Origin: Rhizobium oryzicola
GTDB taxonomy: Bacteria > Pseudomonadota > Alphaproteobacteria > Rhizobiales > Rhizobiaceae
Assembly (NCBI RefSeq): GCF_030504645.1
Contig: NZ_JAUKWQ010000003.1
Span: 372,001 to 436,000 of the forward strand
DNA: 64,000 bases
Direction of reading: 5' to 3'
The notes under the pieces are model-generated. The model made no database searches, was not told the origin of the DNA, and was given only the letters and a program-made list of their open reading frames with translations. This document shows, one piece after another, positions 43,155 to 54,975 of this stretch. Each line of letters opens with the position of its first letter. The first letter of the stretch is position 1. A program made the translations under genes and the position numbers.

Positions 43155-44366
43155 TTACTTTTGCACGACGGAGAGACCGTGCTCTTCCTTGCGCTCGAAC
43201 CAGTCGGACACGATACGCGAAATATTCGGCAGGCCTTCCAGCAGCATGCCCGGCGCACTGACCGAGGGCGGATCACGCTTCAGCAAGGCCTTGATGGCTT
43301 CCGCAAAGCGCGGACTATCCGCGGATTCATCCGCAGACAGCATGCTGACCAGCCCGAGTTCTGCGGCGCGCGTCGCGCGGATCAGCTGCTCCTCGCGGGG
43401 TTGCGTGCGGGGCACGATCAAGGCCGGCTTGTCGAAGGACAGGATTTCGCAGTAGGTGTTGTAGCCGCCCATGGCAACCACGGCCTTGGCGCCGGCAATG
43501 CGGTCTTCCATGCGATTGTCGAATTCAAGAATTTCCAGGTAAGTGTGGCCTTCGCAGGCCTCCTTGAAATGGGTTCTCTGTTCAGCCGACATATAGGGAC
43601 CGAGCACGATCACGGCCTTCTGTGTCAGAGTCGGATCCGCATTGTAGGCGGCAATCACATCGCGCACGAGGTCGGCCCCGTCGCCCCCGCCGCCAGTGGT
43701 CACCAGCAGATAGTCATCCTTGTCTAACTGCTGCGCTGCCGTATTCGTAGCAGAGGCGCTGCGCTGCAGGAAGCCGACGAAATTCATCTTCGAGCGAACG
43801 CTGGGCGGCGTATCAATGCCGGTCAAAGGGTCGTAGAAATCCGGCGGGCCGTAAACCCATACATCATCGTAGAGTTGGCCGATCTTGCGAAGCACGTCAT
43901 TGCGCCGCCATTCGGCCTCCAGCAGGTGCGGAGCGTCCATGACGTCGCGCAGACCGAGGATCAGCGTGGTACCACGCGTCTTGAGGTAGACCAGCGTGTC
44001 CTCCACCTCGCCACGCAGGCCGAGCGGTTCCTTGTCGATGATGAAGATATCAGGCTCGAAGGTTTCCGCCGTGTGGCGAATGATCGACTGGCGCATCTTC
44101 ATGGTTTCATGAAGATCGATGTGCCGGTCCATGGATGTATATTCGCCATTGCGAAGCTTGATCACGCTCGGGATCTTCACGAAATCCACGCGCGCACGGT
44201 AATCGAAAGCGCCGGCAATCGTGGCGCCCGATATGATCAGGACGTGAAGTCCGCGATAATCTTCCACCAGCGAGTGGGCAATCGTACGACACCGGCGTAA
44301 GTGGCCGAGCCCGAACGTGTCGTGGCTGTACATAAGGATACGGGCGTTGTCGAGGCGTCTCGGCAT
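43155..44366 (-). CDS. GT-B fold glycosyltransferase (MurG/GT28-like), second copy
   Basis: 403-residue paralogue of the protein at 40724. It opens with ILMYSHDTFGLGHLRRCRTI, has VTTGGGGDGADLVRDVIAAY in the donor domain and VAMGGYNTYCEILSFDKPAL as the nucleotide-sugar pocket. A tail near the end (SRIVSDWFERKEE) is basic and acidic. It begins 61 bp downstream of the OppC-type permease gene, so it may be co-transcribed with the importer. Product and substrate are not known. Confidence 0.87.
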   Translation of the reverse strand: MPRRLDNARILMYSHDTFGLGHLRRCRTIAHSLVEDYRGLHVLIISGATIAGAFDYRARVDFVKIPSVIKLRNGEYTSMDRHIDLHETMKMRQSIIRHTAETFEPDIFIIDKEPLGLRGEVEDTLVYLKTRGTTLILGLRDVMDAPHLLEAEWRRNDVLRKIGQLYDDVWVYGPPDFYDPLTGIDTPPSVRSKMNFVGFLQRSASATNTAAQQLDKDDYLLVTTGGGGDGADLVRDVIAAYNADPTLTQKAVIVLGPYMSAEQRTHFKEACEGHTYLEILEFDNRMEDRIAGAKAVVAMGGYNTYCEILSFDKPALIVPRTQPREEQLIRATRAAELGLVSMLSADESADSPRFAEAIKALLKRDPPSVSAPGMLLEGLPNISRIVSDWFERKEEHGLSVVQK

Positions 44367-44427
44367 GCTCTAGAATCTCCTTGAAACACCAAGTGCCGGA
44401 AAACGCCCCCCGCGCAATCCGTAGGCC

Positions 44428-45603
44428 TTACTTATAGGGGTCAGCCGCATCTCTAAGCCCATCTCCCAGAAAATTGAAGGCAAGGATGACGAAAATGACC
44501 GGGACGACCGGTAAGAGAAGCCAGGGATAAAGTGCAACGATGCTGACTGTTCTGGCTTCAGTCAGCAGCACGCCCCAGCTTGTGATTGGAGGCCTGAGAC
44601 CGAGACCGAGGAAGCTCAACGTCGTCTCGCCCAGGATCATGCTGGGGATTGTCAGAGTGGCGCTGGCAATCAGATGCGACATGAAGCCCGGGATCAGATG
44701 GCGGCCAATGATGCGGGCGCTTCCTGCCCCCATCAACTGCGCCGCCAACACATAATCCTCCTCGCGAAGTGAGAAGAGTTTGGAACGTACTGCACGTGCA
44801 AGCCCCGTCCAGTCGAGCAAGCCCAGAATGAATGTGATTCCAAGATAGATCAGCAGCGGGCTCCAGTCCGCCGGCATAATGGCGGCAAGCGCCAGCCAGA
44901 GCGGAATGCTAGGGATAGAATGCAGCATCTCAATGACACGCTGGGTGACCAGATCGAACCAGCCGCCCCAATAGCCGGCCAGACCGCCGATGATAATGCC
45001 GAGCACGAAGCTGGTCGTCACGCCCAGAAGGCCGATAGTCAGCGAAATGCGGGCTCCGTAAATGATGCGGGAGAGCATGTCACGGCCCAGGCGATCGGTG
45101 CCCATCAGGAACATTTGGCCTTCCTTGGCGGGGCAGACGAGATGCAGATCGCTCTTCACCATACCCCAGAAATGATAGTTTTCGCCACGGCAGAAAAAGC
45201 GGATTGGTTGTACCTTGCTCGTATCTTCCGAATAGACACGTTGCAGCGTCACCATGTCGAGCTTCATCGACATACCGTAGACGAACGGGCCGACAAAGCT
45301 GCCTTCGTGGAAGAGATGTACGCTCTGCGGCGGCGCATAGATGTAATCCATGTGCCGCGTATGGACGCGGTAAGGCGCCAGAAACTCCACGAACAGGATC
45401 ATCACATAGGCTGCAATCAGCAGGATACCTGAGATGAGCGCGGGCTTGTGGCGACGAAAGCGCCACCACATCAGCCGTAGCTGCGATGCCTGGTCCAGGT
45501 CTGATGTGCCGCCACGATCGGTTTCGACAGCATAGGGGTCGAACGGTTCCTGTCGGACAAAATGCGTCAACGAAGCGGGCTGCACATTGTTTTCCAAGGT
45601 CAC
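44428..45603 (-). CDS. Oligopeptide-type ABC transporter permease OppC-type
   Basis: 391-residue permease, longer than usual OppC (about 300) because of an extended N-terminal and first periplasmic region (LTHFVRQEPFDPYAVETDRG; HTRHMDYIYAPPQSVHLFHE; FCRGENYHFWGMVKSDLHLV). The extended loop after the first helix is typical of a subgroup of alpha-proteobacterial importers. Standard features follow: GTDRLGRDMLSRIIYGARIS, docking loop REEDYVLAAQLMGAGSARII, and the end FNFLGDGLRDAADPYK. It overlaps OppB by 4 bp. Confidence 0.9.
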   Translation of the reverse strand: MTLENNVQPASLTHFVRQEPFDPYAVETDRGGTSDLDQASQLRLMWWRFRRHKPALISGILLIAAYVMILFVEFLAPYRVHTRHMDYIYAPPQSVHLFHEGSFVGPFVYGMSMKLDMVTLQRVYSEDTSKVQPIRFFCRGENYHFWGMVKSDLHLVCPAKEGQMFLMGTDRLGRDMLSRIIYGARISLTIGLLGVTTSFVLGIIIGGLAGYWGGWFDLVTQRVIEMLHSIPSIPLWLALAAIMPADWSPLLIYLGITFILGLLDWTGLARAVRSKLFSLREEDYVLAAQLMGAGSARIIGRHLIPGFMSHLIASATLTIPSMILGETTLSFLGLGLRPPITSWGVLLTEARTVSIVALYPWLLLPVVPVIFVILAFNFLGDGLRDAADPYK

Positions 45604-46598
45604 TTGGTGCTCCCTCCCCGCAGACGAATGCGCGGATCAAGCAGCGCCAGAGCAATATCGGATACCAGCACCCCGATCACCGTCAGGAAAGCAAGGAACA
45701 TCAGGAACGATCCCGCCAGATACATGTCCTGGCTCTGGAGAGCGCGGATCAGCATCGGCCCGGTGGTTTCCAGAGACAGGACGACGGCGGTGATCTCAGC
45801 ACCGGAAATGATGTGCGGTAGTACCGAGCCGATATCCGAGATGAAGAAGTTCAGCGACATGCGCAGCGGATATTTGATCAGGACACGGAAAGGGTGAAGC
45901 CCCTTGGCGCGCGCCGTCATGACATATTGCTTGTGCAATTCGTCCAGCAGATTGGCGCGCACGCGCCGTACCATGCCGGCGGTACCCGCCGTGCCGATGA
46001 TGATGACAGGAATCCAGATGTGCTCCAGGATGGACTTGAACTTGTCCCAGCTCATAGGCTCGTTCAAGTATTTCTGGTCCATCAAATGCCCGATGGACGT
46101 GCCGAACCAGATATTGGCGAGGTACATCAGCACCAGCGCCAGCACGAAGTTCGGTACGGCGAGCCCGATCAATCCGAGAAGCGTCAGGCCGTAATCACCC
46201 CAGCTGTACTGGTGCGTTGCCGAATAGATGCCGATTGGAAAGGCGATCAGCCATGTCACGATGATCGTGACCGTCGAGACCAGGATGGTCAACCAGACCC
46301 GGTCGCCCACAACATCCGAAACTGGCATGCGATATTCGAAGGAATAGCCGAAATCACCCTTCAGCATGCCGCCGACCCAGTTGAGGTAGCGGATAGGCTC
46401 CGGTTGATCGAAACCGTAGCGTGCACGCAACTCCTCGATCTCCTGCATATCGGCCTTTTCGCCGATCGCCTTGAGTTCCTCGACATAGCTTTCGAAATAG
46501 TCACCGGGCGGCAATTCGATGATGGTGAAGATCAGCATCGAGATCATCACCAGCGTCGGGATCATCACCATGATGCGCCAGAGGATATAGCGGATCAT
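45600..46598 (-). CDS. Oligopeptide-type ABC transporter permease OppB-type
   Basis: 332-residue permease beginning MIRYILWRIMVMIPTLVMIS, the OppB N-terminus. ELRARYGFDQPEPIRYLNWV with GDFGYSFEYRMPV is the characteristic periplasmic segment; the docking loop is MTARAKGLHPFRVLIKYPLR. It overlaps the binding-protein gene and the OppC gene by 4 bp each. Confidence 0.92.
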   Translation of the reverse strand: MIRYILWRIMVMIPTLVMISMLIFTIIELPPGDYFESYVEELKAIGEKADMQEIEELRARYGFDQPEPIRYLNWVGGMLKGDFGYSFEYRMPVSDVVGDRVWLTILVSTVTIIVTWLIAFPIGIYSATHQYSWGDYGLTLLGLIGLAVPNFVLALVLMYLANIWFGTSIGHLMDQKYLNEPMSWDKFKSILEHIWIPVIIIGTAGTAGMVRRVRANLLDELHKQYVMTARAKGLHPFRVLIKYPLRMSLNFFISDIGSVLPHIISGAEITAVVLSLETTGPMLIRALQSQDMYLAGSFLMFLAFLTVIGVLVSDIALALLDPRIRLRGGSTK

Positions 46599-48507
46599 TT
46601 CCCCGCCTCCTTGTCGAGCCAGAAGGTGTCGGGCATGTAGACGCCAAGAAATGCCGTCGGATCGAAGCCGTACAACGCCTTTTGCGGCACATTCCGCAGG
46701 CTTCGCGCCGTTACGATCGGTTGCAGCGTGGCGTTGACGATCCCGATGGTGAAGACCTGATCGGTGAAAATGTGCAGCATCTCGTGCCAGATCCGGGTGC
46801 GTTCCTCACTGGATGGCGCCCGACGCCAGGCTCCCATGAGATCCTGTAGTGCAATCGCTTCGGCCAGATCCGGCGGCTTACCGTCGTGGCCGTTTGAGAG
46901 GGCGTAAAGCCCCCAGAGTGGCCATTGCTGCTGATCATCGCTGGTGGGGGCGAGTTCACGCGGCGACATGTCGGGTGTTGGAACGCCGTTATCCAGCCCC
47001 GGGCCAACGGTCATGATCGTATCGCCACCCTTTATACGGCGGCGCAACAGTTCCCGTTGGGAGATATGGATGAAGATCTTCACCCCGATCTCCAGCCAAT
47101 GATCGTTCACCAGTTCAAGCACGTCGGTCTCGAAGGCGTTTTCACCACTGCTTTCCACGATGATCGTCATTGGTCGACCATCAGGCAGCAGGCGTATGCC
47201 ATCCCAGTTGCGCTTGGTCAGGCCCACCTCATCCAGGAGCGCATTCGCCTTATCCAGATTGAGATCCGCCCAGGCCAGCCGGTATTCGTCACGGTACAGC
47301 GGGCTGTCCGGAAGGATGGCATTGCCGCTCTTCTGGCCGAGGCCATAGAAGACAGCCTTGTTGATTTCATCACGGTCGATCGCCAGCGAAAGTGCACGCC
47401 GGACACGGACATCCTGGAACAGACCGCGCCAGACGGGGTCCTTGCAATTGAGATTGGGGATCAGCGCCATGCGCGATCCTTGAGTCCGCTTCCATAGATC
47501 GACCGTGATCGGGTAGCGCTGTTCGGCGCTTTTCAGGAAGGTGTAGTCGGAAAAATCCAGATTGGTGACCTGCAAATCACTTTCGCCAGTCCCGGCCTTG
47601 GCGGAAATGATTCCGGGTGAACTGACGTCGAGCAGTACGCGGTCGATATAGGGCAGTTGCTGGCCCTTCTCGTCCACCCGGTGGAAATACGGATTGCGCT
47701 CGAAGATGAACTGGCCGGAAGGTGGCTCGGTTCTGTTGCACCAAGGATCGAGCGTTGGCAGGGCCGGATTTTCGGGACGCACGACGCGTGATTTCAACTG
47801 GTGGAGAGCCACCCAGTCTTCTACCCGGCTTTTTGCCACAAGTTCCGCCAGCTTTTCCGGCGTCTGGTACTTCGGGTGAAACTGCTTGAGATAGGCGGCG
47901 GGATGCATCAACCGAGTCGGCGAGGGCGAGGCTACATCCGCCAGAAAGTCCGGATTGGGATCTTCCCAGGTATAGCGCACCGTCAGGCGATCCAGGACCT
48001 CGAATTTCGGGGCCTTGCCATCCACCTTGAGGCTAGCTGGAATGCCGCCCTTGTAGAGCTTCTTGTTGAGGAACATGTCCTCCCAGACATAGCGGAAGTC
48101 TTCCGTGGTAAACTCGCTGCCGTCGGACCAGCGATGACCATCGCGCAGGCGGAAGGTGAAGATACGCTCCTCCTTCACCTCGAAGCTTTCGAGAATATCC
48201 GTCTCCAGTTCCAGCTTCGGATTGTAGCCGATCAACCGGCTGTAGCCATTGATCGGCATGTAGCGGATATCGCGCTGGCCGCCGATCAACATGCGGATCG
48301 TGCCACCCAGGCGGCCCGGCGCCTTGTCGCCTTCCAGCTTCACCACGCGCGGCACCTTGGGCAGACGCTGATCGATAGGCGGTAGTGGTTCCTTAAGATC
48401 CGGCCGGCGCACATAGTCGGAATCGACATAGGCTGCGAGAACCTGATGCGGCACCATGGTTCCGGCGAGAAGCGCAAGCGCCTGTCGGCGTGTGATCACT
48501 GTGCCGG

Positions 48508-48511
<4 letters not shown>
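46595..48511 (-). CDS. Oligopeptide-type substrate-binding protein with Tat signal
   Basis: 638-residue SBP family 5 protein, larger than DppA (about 530) and in the size range of YejA/microcin-C-type binding proteins. The N-terminus ITRRQALALLAGTMVPHQVL is a twin-arginine signal, so it is exported folded. Domain features: LETDILESFEVKEERIFTFR, LRDGHRWSDGSEFTTEDFRY, and RVRRALSLAIDRDEINKAVF. It overlaps the dual-ATPase gene upstream and OppB downstream. The ligand is unknown; the glycosyltransferases in the same unit make a glycopeptide or glycan-linked ligand possible but unproved. Confidence 0.9.
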
Positions 48512-50397
<1,886 letters not shown>

Positions 50398-50625
50398 TGC
50401 ATTCCGGGTAGTTCCGCCAGTTCCCCATTAGAAGCGGCTTTCTTTATTTTAGACAAGCGTATCTCACAGGTTGACGTGTGTCCACGTGAAGCACGCGCAT
50501 TATGCCGTGCTTTTCCTTTCTCGAATTGCAAAAAACGATTGCCGATTGATGACAGATGCATTGTAAGTTCCTGCATTTGCCTCCGTCGGGCAAGACAATG
50601 CTCCCTCTGCCGAAGGACCTATTGC

Positions 50626-51609
50626 GTGCCTCAGGAAAAGCAACCTGCCGTTTCGCTGCGCGAAAGAATAAAGCATCTCCGCCGGCAGATCAGCAGCGGC
50701 GCCCTCAAGGGCGTTTCTTCGGAATTGACGCAGATCGAAGCGCAGGCGCGACAATCGGGGGATCATCGTCTCGGGCCAGACACAATCCTTGGCCTGCCCC
50801 GAAAACTCCACGCAGCGCATCTCGCTCTTGCCAAGGCAGAGAATGACTCCGTTCGCCGGGCAGGCCTTCAGTATACCCTTGTGCCGCCGCCAGAACTGTT
50901 GCGGCCTCTTGTCTCCTTTGACGACGCCGAACGACGGTTGATGATCGAGAAAAGTCGACAGCCGGTCCCAGGCATACTGCACCAGATCTGGATAGGGTCT
51001 CTGCCAGTTCCGCCCTCGACAATCCACTGGGCTTCCTATGCCAGCCGGCATGGCTTTCAGTACCGTCTGTGGCGCGAGGAGGATCTCTCGGCGCTAAAGG
51101 TGGACAAACATGGCGGCTTCCGCGCCATGATCGAAGAGGGCGACTATCCCGGCGCAGTCGATGTGGCGCGCTACGCCATCCTGCATGAATTCGGTGGCAT
51201 CTATCTGGATTGCGACTGGTTTCCGGCGCGGGAGGACGTTGCTTTTCAGGATATCCTGCCCCTGGTGGGGCTGTCTGCCCTGCCGGAGGATGTGCCGCGC
51301 GACACCGGGATGGGCAGTCTTTTGCTGACCAACTCCTTTATTGCGGCGCCGCCCGGGCATCCGGTGTTCAGACGCATTCTGGATGTCATGCCTGATGTGA
51401 TGAAGCTGTTGCCGAAAGCCCCTGCCTGGTGGTCGACCGGCCCGCTGCTGATGACCCTTGTGTTCCGCGGCACCAATGTCACCCTACCGGATGAAAGCTT
51501 CGTCGCCGCACTTTTGCCGCGTCAGGCACCGTTTGCGGATGTCGAAGCCGCTCGGGAGGCGGCGATCACTTCCGGACGCGGTCTGCTGATCGGCTGGAAG
51601 TCATGGTGA
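50626..51609 (+). CDS. Glycosyltransferase of the GT32 (Gly_transf_sug, DXD) family
   Basis: 327-residue transferase. I start it at the GTG at 50626 (M-PQEKQPAVSLRERIKHLR), preceded by GAAGGA; the open frame reaches 50476 but those codons look non-coding. An N-terminal helical region (about 1-100) is followed by the catalytic fold: PVPGILHQIWIGSLPVPPST near residue 120, then YAILHEFGGIYLDCDWFPAR, whose DCD is the metal-binding DXD motif. It is divergent from the dual-ATPase gene and convergent with the deacetylase gene, with only one base between stops. Sugar and acceptor are unknown. Confidence 0.85.
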   Translation: MPQEKQPAVSLRERIKHLRRQISSGALKGVSSELTQIEAQARQSGDHRLGPDTILGLPRKLHAAHLALAKAENDSVRRAGLQYTLVPPPELLRPLVSFDDAERRLMIEKSRQPVPGILHQIWIGSLPVPPSTIHWASYASRHGFQYRLWREEDLSALKVDKHGGFRAMIEEGDYPGAVDVARYAILHEFGGIYLDCDWFPAREDVAFQDILPLVGLSALPEDVPRDTGMGSLLLTNSFIAAPPGHPVFRRILDVMPDVMKLLPKAPAWWSTGPLLMTLVFRGTNVTLPDESFVAALLPRQAPFADVEAAREAAITSGRGLLIGWKSW

Positions 51610-51610
51610 T

Positions 51611-52339
51611 TTAAAGCAGCAGCGTTTCCGACCGTTGCCAGCGACATGCAGGGTGATCGGCGGTCAGTGCGAAGAGCCGCTCCAGAAACCACCAAGCCTT
51701 TTCGTCATGCACCAGATGGTGCGTGAGCACCCCGATCGCCTTCAATGGATCCGGCTGGCTGATAAGGCCCGCCAGTTCTGCAAAGAGAACATCCGCATCA
51801 CGGCCGCCCCTCGTGCCATGCCAGTCCATGATATCGAGATGGGTATTGAGTAGCGGAAGCGGTCCGGACTTTTCGCGCCCGAACACGGAAAGTGCCTCAT
51901 ACCCGATTTCCTGAAGCTGCTTCACGACTGTTGGCGCGATCCGGTTCCATGGCGGCACGAGCGTGGGCGTGAAGCGGGTGCCGTGTAGTTCGGCAAGCTT
52001 TTGTCGTCCCGCCGCAAGTTCGCGCAGCACCTGATCGAGCGGACGATGCAGGCCAAGCTCCTGCTTCTTCTCCGAAGACGGCGCGTAATTGTGGTGCGAC
52101 CAGCCGTGGACGGTGACGGTCAGATGGCTTTCCCGGTCAAGGCGCTCCGCCAGCGCCTGCCCGGTATGTTCTGGGATGACAGCCAGTGTCAGCGGCACGG
52201 CATGCGTGGCTGTCAACGTCAGCAGCATCTCCAGCGCGTCTGTCGGTTCGACGGCATCGTCGTCCCGCAACCAAAGCGAGACTATCCGGCCATTTCGTTG
52301 AGCTTTTTCCAGAGTCGCCAGAAACTGCTGCTCACTCAT
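51611..52339 (-). CDS. Polysaccharide deacetylase-family (NodB-fold-like) protein
   Basis: 242-residue protein. The ATG at 52339 (MSEQQFLATLEKAQRNGRIV) follows GGAGGCGGCC and overlaps the upstream glycosyltransferase by 8 bp. NodB-fold features: SLWLRDDDAVEPTDALEMLL supplies the Asp-rich metal motif, VTVHGWSHHNYAP resembles the H(S/T)xxH motif, and PTLVPPWNRIAPTVVKQLQE the catalytic-base region. It probably removes acetyl groups from a sugar polymer or lipid-linked sugar; no signal peptide is present, so it acts in the cytoplasm. Confidence 0.85.
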   Translation of the reverse strand: MSEQQFLATLEKAQRNGRIVSLWLRDDDAVEPTDALEMLLTLTATHAVPLTLAVIPEHTGQALAERLDRESHLTVTVHGWSHHNYAPSSEKKQELGLHRPLDQVLRELAAGRQKLAELHGTRFTPTLVPPWNRIAPTVVKQLQEIGYEALSVFGREKSGPLPLLNTHLDIMDWHGTRGGRDADVLFAELAGLISQPDPLKAIGVLTHHLVHDEKAWWFLERLFALTADHPACRWQRSETLLL

Positions 52340-53426
52340 GGCCGCCTCCAATGCGTGCTTTAAGAATGTCGTTCAGCCGCTTCGATGCCGCCTGAAGGGA
52401 GCGATCCTGCAGAACGAAACAGCGTGCGCTTGCCGCCAGCGCATGACGCGACGCCTCGTCTTCCAGCAGGCGAGTGATCGCGGCGGCATAGGCTTCCGTA
52501 TCTCCCGCTGGCGTCAGAGATCCGCTGATTCCGTCCATTACGACTTCGGGCACACCAGCGACAGCCTCCGCCACCACAGGCACGCCAGCGGCCTGCGCCT
52601 CAAGATAGGCAAGGCCATAGGCTTCGCCGTGACCCGGCCAGACATAGAGCCAGCTTTCGGACAAGGCTTTCGCAACCTCCTGTGCCGAAAGCTGTCCCCG
52701 CCAGCGCACGCGCTGCGGCGGAAAGCCAGCAAACAGCGCCTCGACCTCGGCGCGCGCAGGACCGTCTCCAACGACAGTCAGCCGCCAATCCGTGTCCGAT
52801 AGCGTCTCCAGCGCCTTTGCCAGTGCAGCATAGCTGCTTAGCTTGTCGCCCGGTCGCATCATCGCGACCGTTACCAATTCACCCGCCTTCGGCTCTGGTT
52901 TTATCAAATAGAACTCTTCCGTCGCGATGAAAGGATCAAGCCGTTCCAGCTGGGCCGAAGGAACGGCCTCCGCCAGTCCCCGGCGGTCGCGCTCGGTAAG
53001 GCATAGATTGACGACGGCAAGTTCAGCACCGTCAGCGACCAGAGCCTGCGATGCGGCCCACTCCCCCTGGTTTCGGCGATACGAATAGGAGCTTTCTGCC
53101 GTGACATAGGGAACACCAAATTCCCGGCAGAGTGCAGGTCCCAAAAGATCTGGCGCCTTGTAATAGGGGTGATAGCAGAACCAGAGATCCGGCTTGCCCT
53201 GCGATGCCCAGTCTCGGCGCAAACGATTGATCTCAGGTGCCGCCTGCTGCTGACGCTCATTGAGACTGATATCGGCGCTACCGGCAAAGGCTCGGAATTC
53301 CGAGGCAAGTGTCACCTGGTGCCCGCCCATTTCCAGCGCTCGAAAAAACAGGCGCGCCATCAATCGGTCCCCGGAAGGGACAGGATGACGCGGTGACTTC
53401 AACGGCGCGTAGAATGCGATCTTCAT
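52332..53426 (-). CDS. Glycosyltransferase family 4 protein (cytoplasmic)
   Basis: 364-residue GT4 enzyme. I start it at 53426 (MKIAFYAPLKSPRHPVPSGD), the normal family N-terminus, although no good ribosome-binding site precedes it; the open frame begins twelve codons earlier. The donor-binding domain has TVVGDGPARAEVEALFAGFP and the E-x7-E region WPGHGEAYGLAYLEAQAAGV. Translationally coupled to the deacetylase downstream by the ATGAGTGA overlap, so the two likely act on the same glycan. Confidence 0.89.
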   Translation of the reverse strand: MKIAFYAPLKSPRHPVPSGDRLMARLFFRALEMGGHQVTLASEFRAFAGSADISLNERQQQAAPEINRLRRDWASQGKPDLWFCYHPYYKAPDLLGPALCREFGVPYVTAESSYSYRRNQGEWAASQALVADGAELAVVNLCLTERDRRGLAEAVPSAQLERLDPFIATEEFYLIKPEPKAGELVTVAMMRPGDKLSSYAALAKALETLSDTDWRLTVVGDGPARAEVEALFAGFPPQRVRWRGQLSAQEVAKALSESWLYVWPGHGEAYGLAYLEAQAAGVPVVAEAVAGVPEVVMDGISGSLTPAGDTEAYAAAITRLLEDEASRHALAASARCFVLQDRSLQAASKRLNDILKARIGGGHE

Positions 53427-53594
53427 GGGGCGAGATAGAAGACAAGGCGGCGGAGATAGCAAGCCCGCAGTCCATTTGTCCTATAAAGTCTACGCGACAT
53501 GGTGAGCATTTGTGAGAGGATCTCGATCTGCCCTTGGCTTGACAGCAGCCTTCAACAACCTCAACTGATGCACTTCCTTCCGCTGATTTGGAAC

Positions 53595-54947
53595 ATGCTT
53601 CCCGTGACCACGCTCACTTCCACCCACACTGAACTTCTTGCCGCCATCCAGTCGAAACGTGCCAAAGCCGGCGTCATCGGCCTCGGTTACGTTGGATTGC
53701 CTCTGGCGATCAGCATGGCGCGTGCGGGCTTTACCGTTTTCGGCTTCGACATCGATCCCGAAAAGATTACCATGATCGAGGGCCATCAGAGCTATATCGA
53801 GGCGGTGCCGCATGCGATTCTGGGCGAGGAGGTGTTGGCGGGACGTTTTTCCGCGACCTGCGATTTCTCGCGCCTGGCCGAATGCGACGTGATCGCAATC
53901 TGCGTGCCGACGCCACTGACCCGCTACCGTGACCCGGACCTCACCTATGTGGAAAACACATGCCGGGATATCGCGAAAACGCTGCGGCCGGGCCAGTTGA
54001 TCGTTCTCGAATCGACCACCTATCCCGGCACGACCGACGAGATCATGCGGCCGATCCTGGAGAAGACCGGCCTGAAATCAGGTCAGGATTTCTTCCTTGG
54101 CTATTCGCCCGAGCGCGAAGACCCCGGCAACAGGGATTTCCAGACCTCCACCATCCCCAAAGTCGTGGCAGGCGATGGCGATCAGGCTTCGGAACTGATG
54201 CAGGCCTTCTACGGACAGGTGGTGCAGACGATCGTACCCGTTTCCGGCACCCGCACCGCTGAAGCCGTGAAGCTGACGGAGAACATCTTCCGCGCCGTCA
54301 ACATCGCGCTCGTGAACGAACTGAAGCTTGTCTATGACGCCATGGGCATTGATGTCTGGGAGGTGATCGATGCAGCGAAGACGAAACCCTTCGGCTACAT
54401 GCCCTTCTATCCGGGACCAGGTCTTGGCGGTCACTGCATTCCGATCGATCCTTTCTATCTCACCTGGAAGTCGCGGGAGTTCGAGCAGCCGACTCGCTTC
54501 ATCGAACTGGCCGGCGAGATCAACACGGCCATGCCGCGCCATGTGGTGGAGAAGCTGGCGGAAGCGCTGGACCGCCGCCTCGGCAAGGCACTCAGCCGCT
54601 CGCGCGTGCTGATCATCGGGCTAGCCTACAAGAAGAACGTGCCGGATATTCGCGAAAGCCCTTCATTGCGGCTGCTGGAACTCCTGCTCGAACGGGGCGC
54701 GGATGCGGCCTATCATGACCCATTCATTACCGAGATTCCGAAGACGCGCGAATACGGTCACCTAAAAGGGCGTCACTCCGAGCCGCTTGATCCGGTGACC
54801 GTCGCCGCCTTTGATGCGGTCGTGATCGCAACGGACCACGACGCCATCGACTACGCGGGGCTGGAGCGGGATGCTCCTCTTATCGTCGATACGCGCAATG
54901 TCTTTGCTCGCCGCCAGATCGCCAGCGACAAGGTGGTGAAGGCATGA
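53595..54947 (+). CDS. Nucleotide-sugar dehydrogenase (UDP-GlcNAc/UDP-glucose 6-dehydrogenase family, WecC-like)
   Basis: 450-residue NAD-dependent enzyme oxidising the C6 hydroxyl of a UDP-sugar to a uronic acid. The start at 53595 (MLPVTTLTSTHTELLAAIQS) fits the family; the open frame reaches 53499. NAD site: GVIGLGYVGLPLAISMARAG near residue 32. The substrate region has VKLTENIFRAVNIALVNELK; the catalytic cysteine lies in GPGLGGHCIPIDPFYLTWKS. The C-terminal domain has LIIGLAYKKNVPDIRESPSL. The length and the active-site sequence resemble UDP-N-acetyl-glucosamine/mannosamine dehydrogenases more than UDP-glucose dehydrogenase, but this is not certain. It probably supplies an acidic sugar to the glycan locus. 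Confidence 0.92.
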   Translation: MLPVTTLTSTHTELLAAIQSKRAKAGVIGLGYVGLPLAISMARAGFTVFGFDIDPEKITMIEGHQSYIEAVPHAILGEEVLAGRFSATCDFSRLAECDVIAICVPTPLTRYRDPDLTYVENTCRDIAKTLRPGQLIVLESTTYPGTTDEIMRPILEKTGLKSGQDFFLGYSPEREDPGNRDFQTSTIPKVVAGDGDQASELMQAFYGQVVQTIVPVSGTRTAEAVKLTENIFRAVNIALVNELKLVYDAMGIDVWEVIDAAKTKPFGYMPFYPGPGLGGHCIPIDPFYLTWKSREFEQPTRFIELAGEINTAMPRHVVEKLAEALDRRLGKALSRSRVLIIGLAYKKNVPDIRESPSLRLLELLLERGADAAYHDPFITEIPKTREYGHLKGRHSEPLDPVTVAAFDAVVIATDHDAIDYAGLERDAPLIVDTRNVFARRQIASDKVVKA

Positions 54948-54975
54948 GACCTAATTTCTTGAAGGATGGAAGTGC

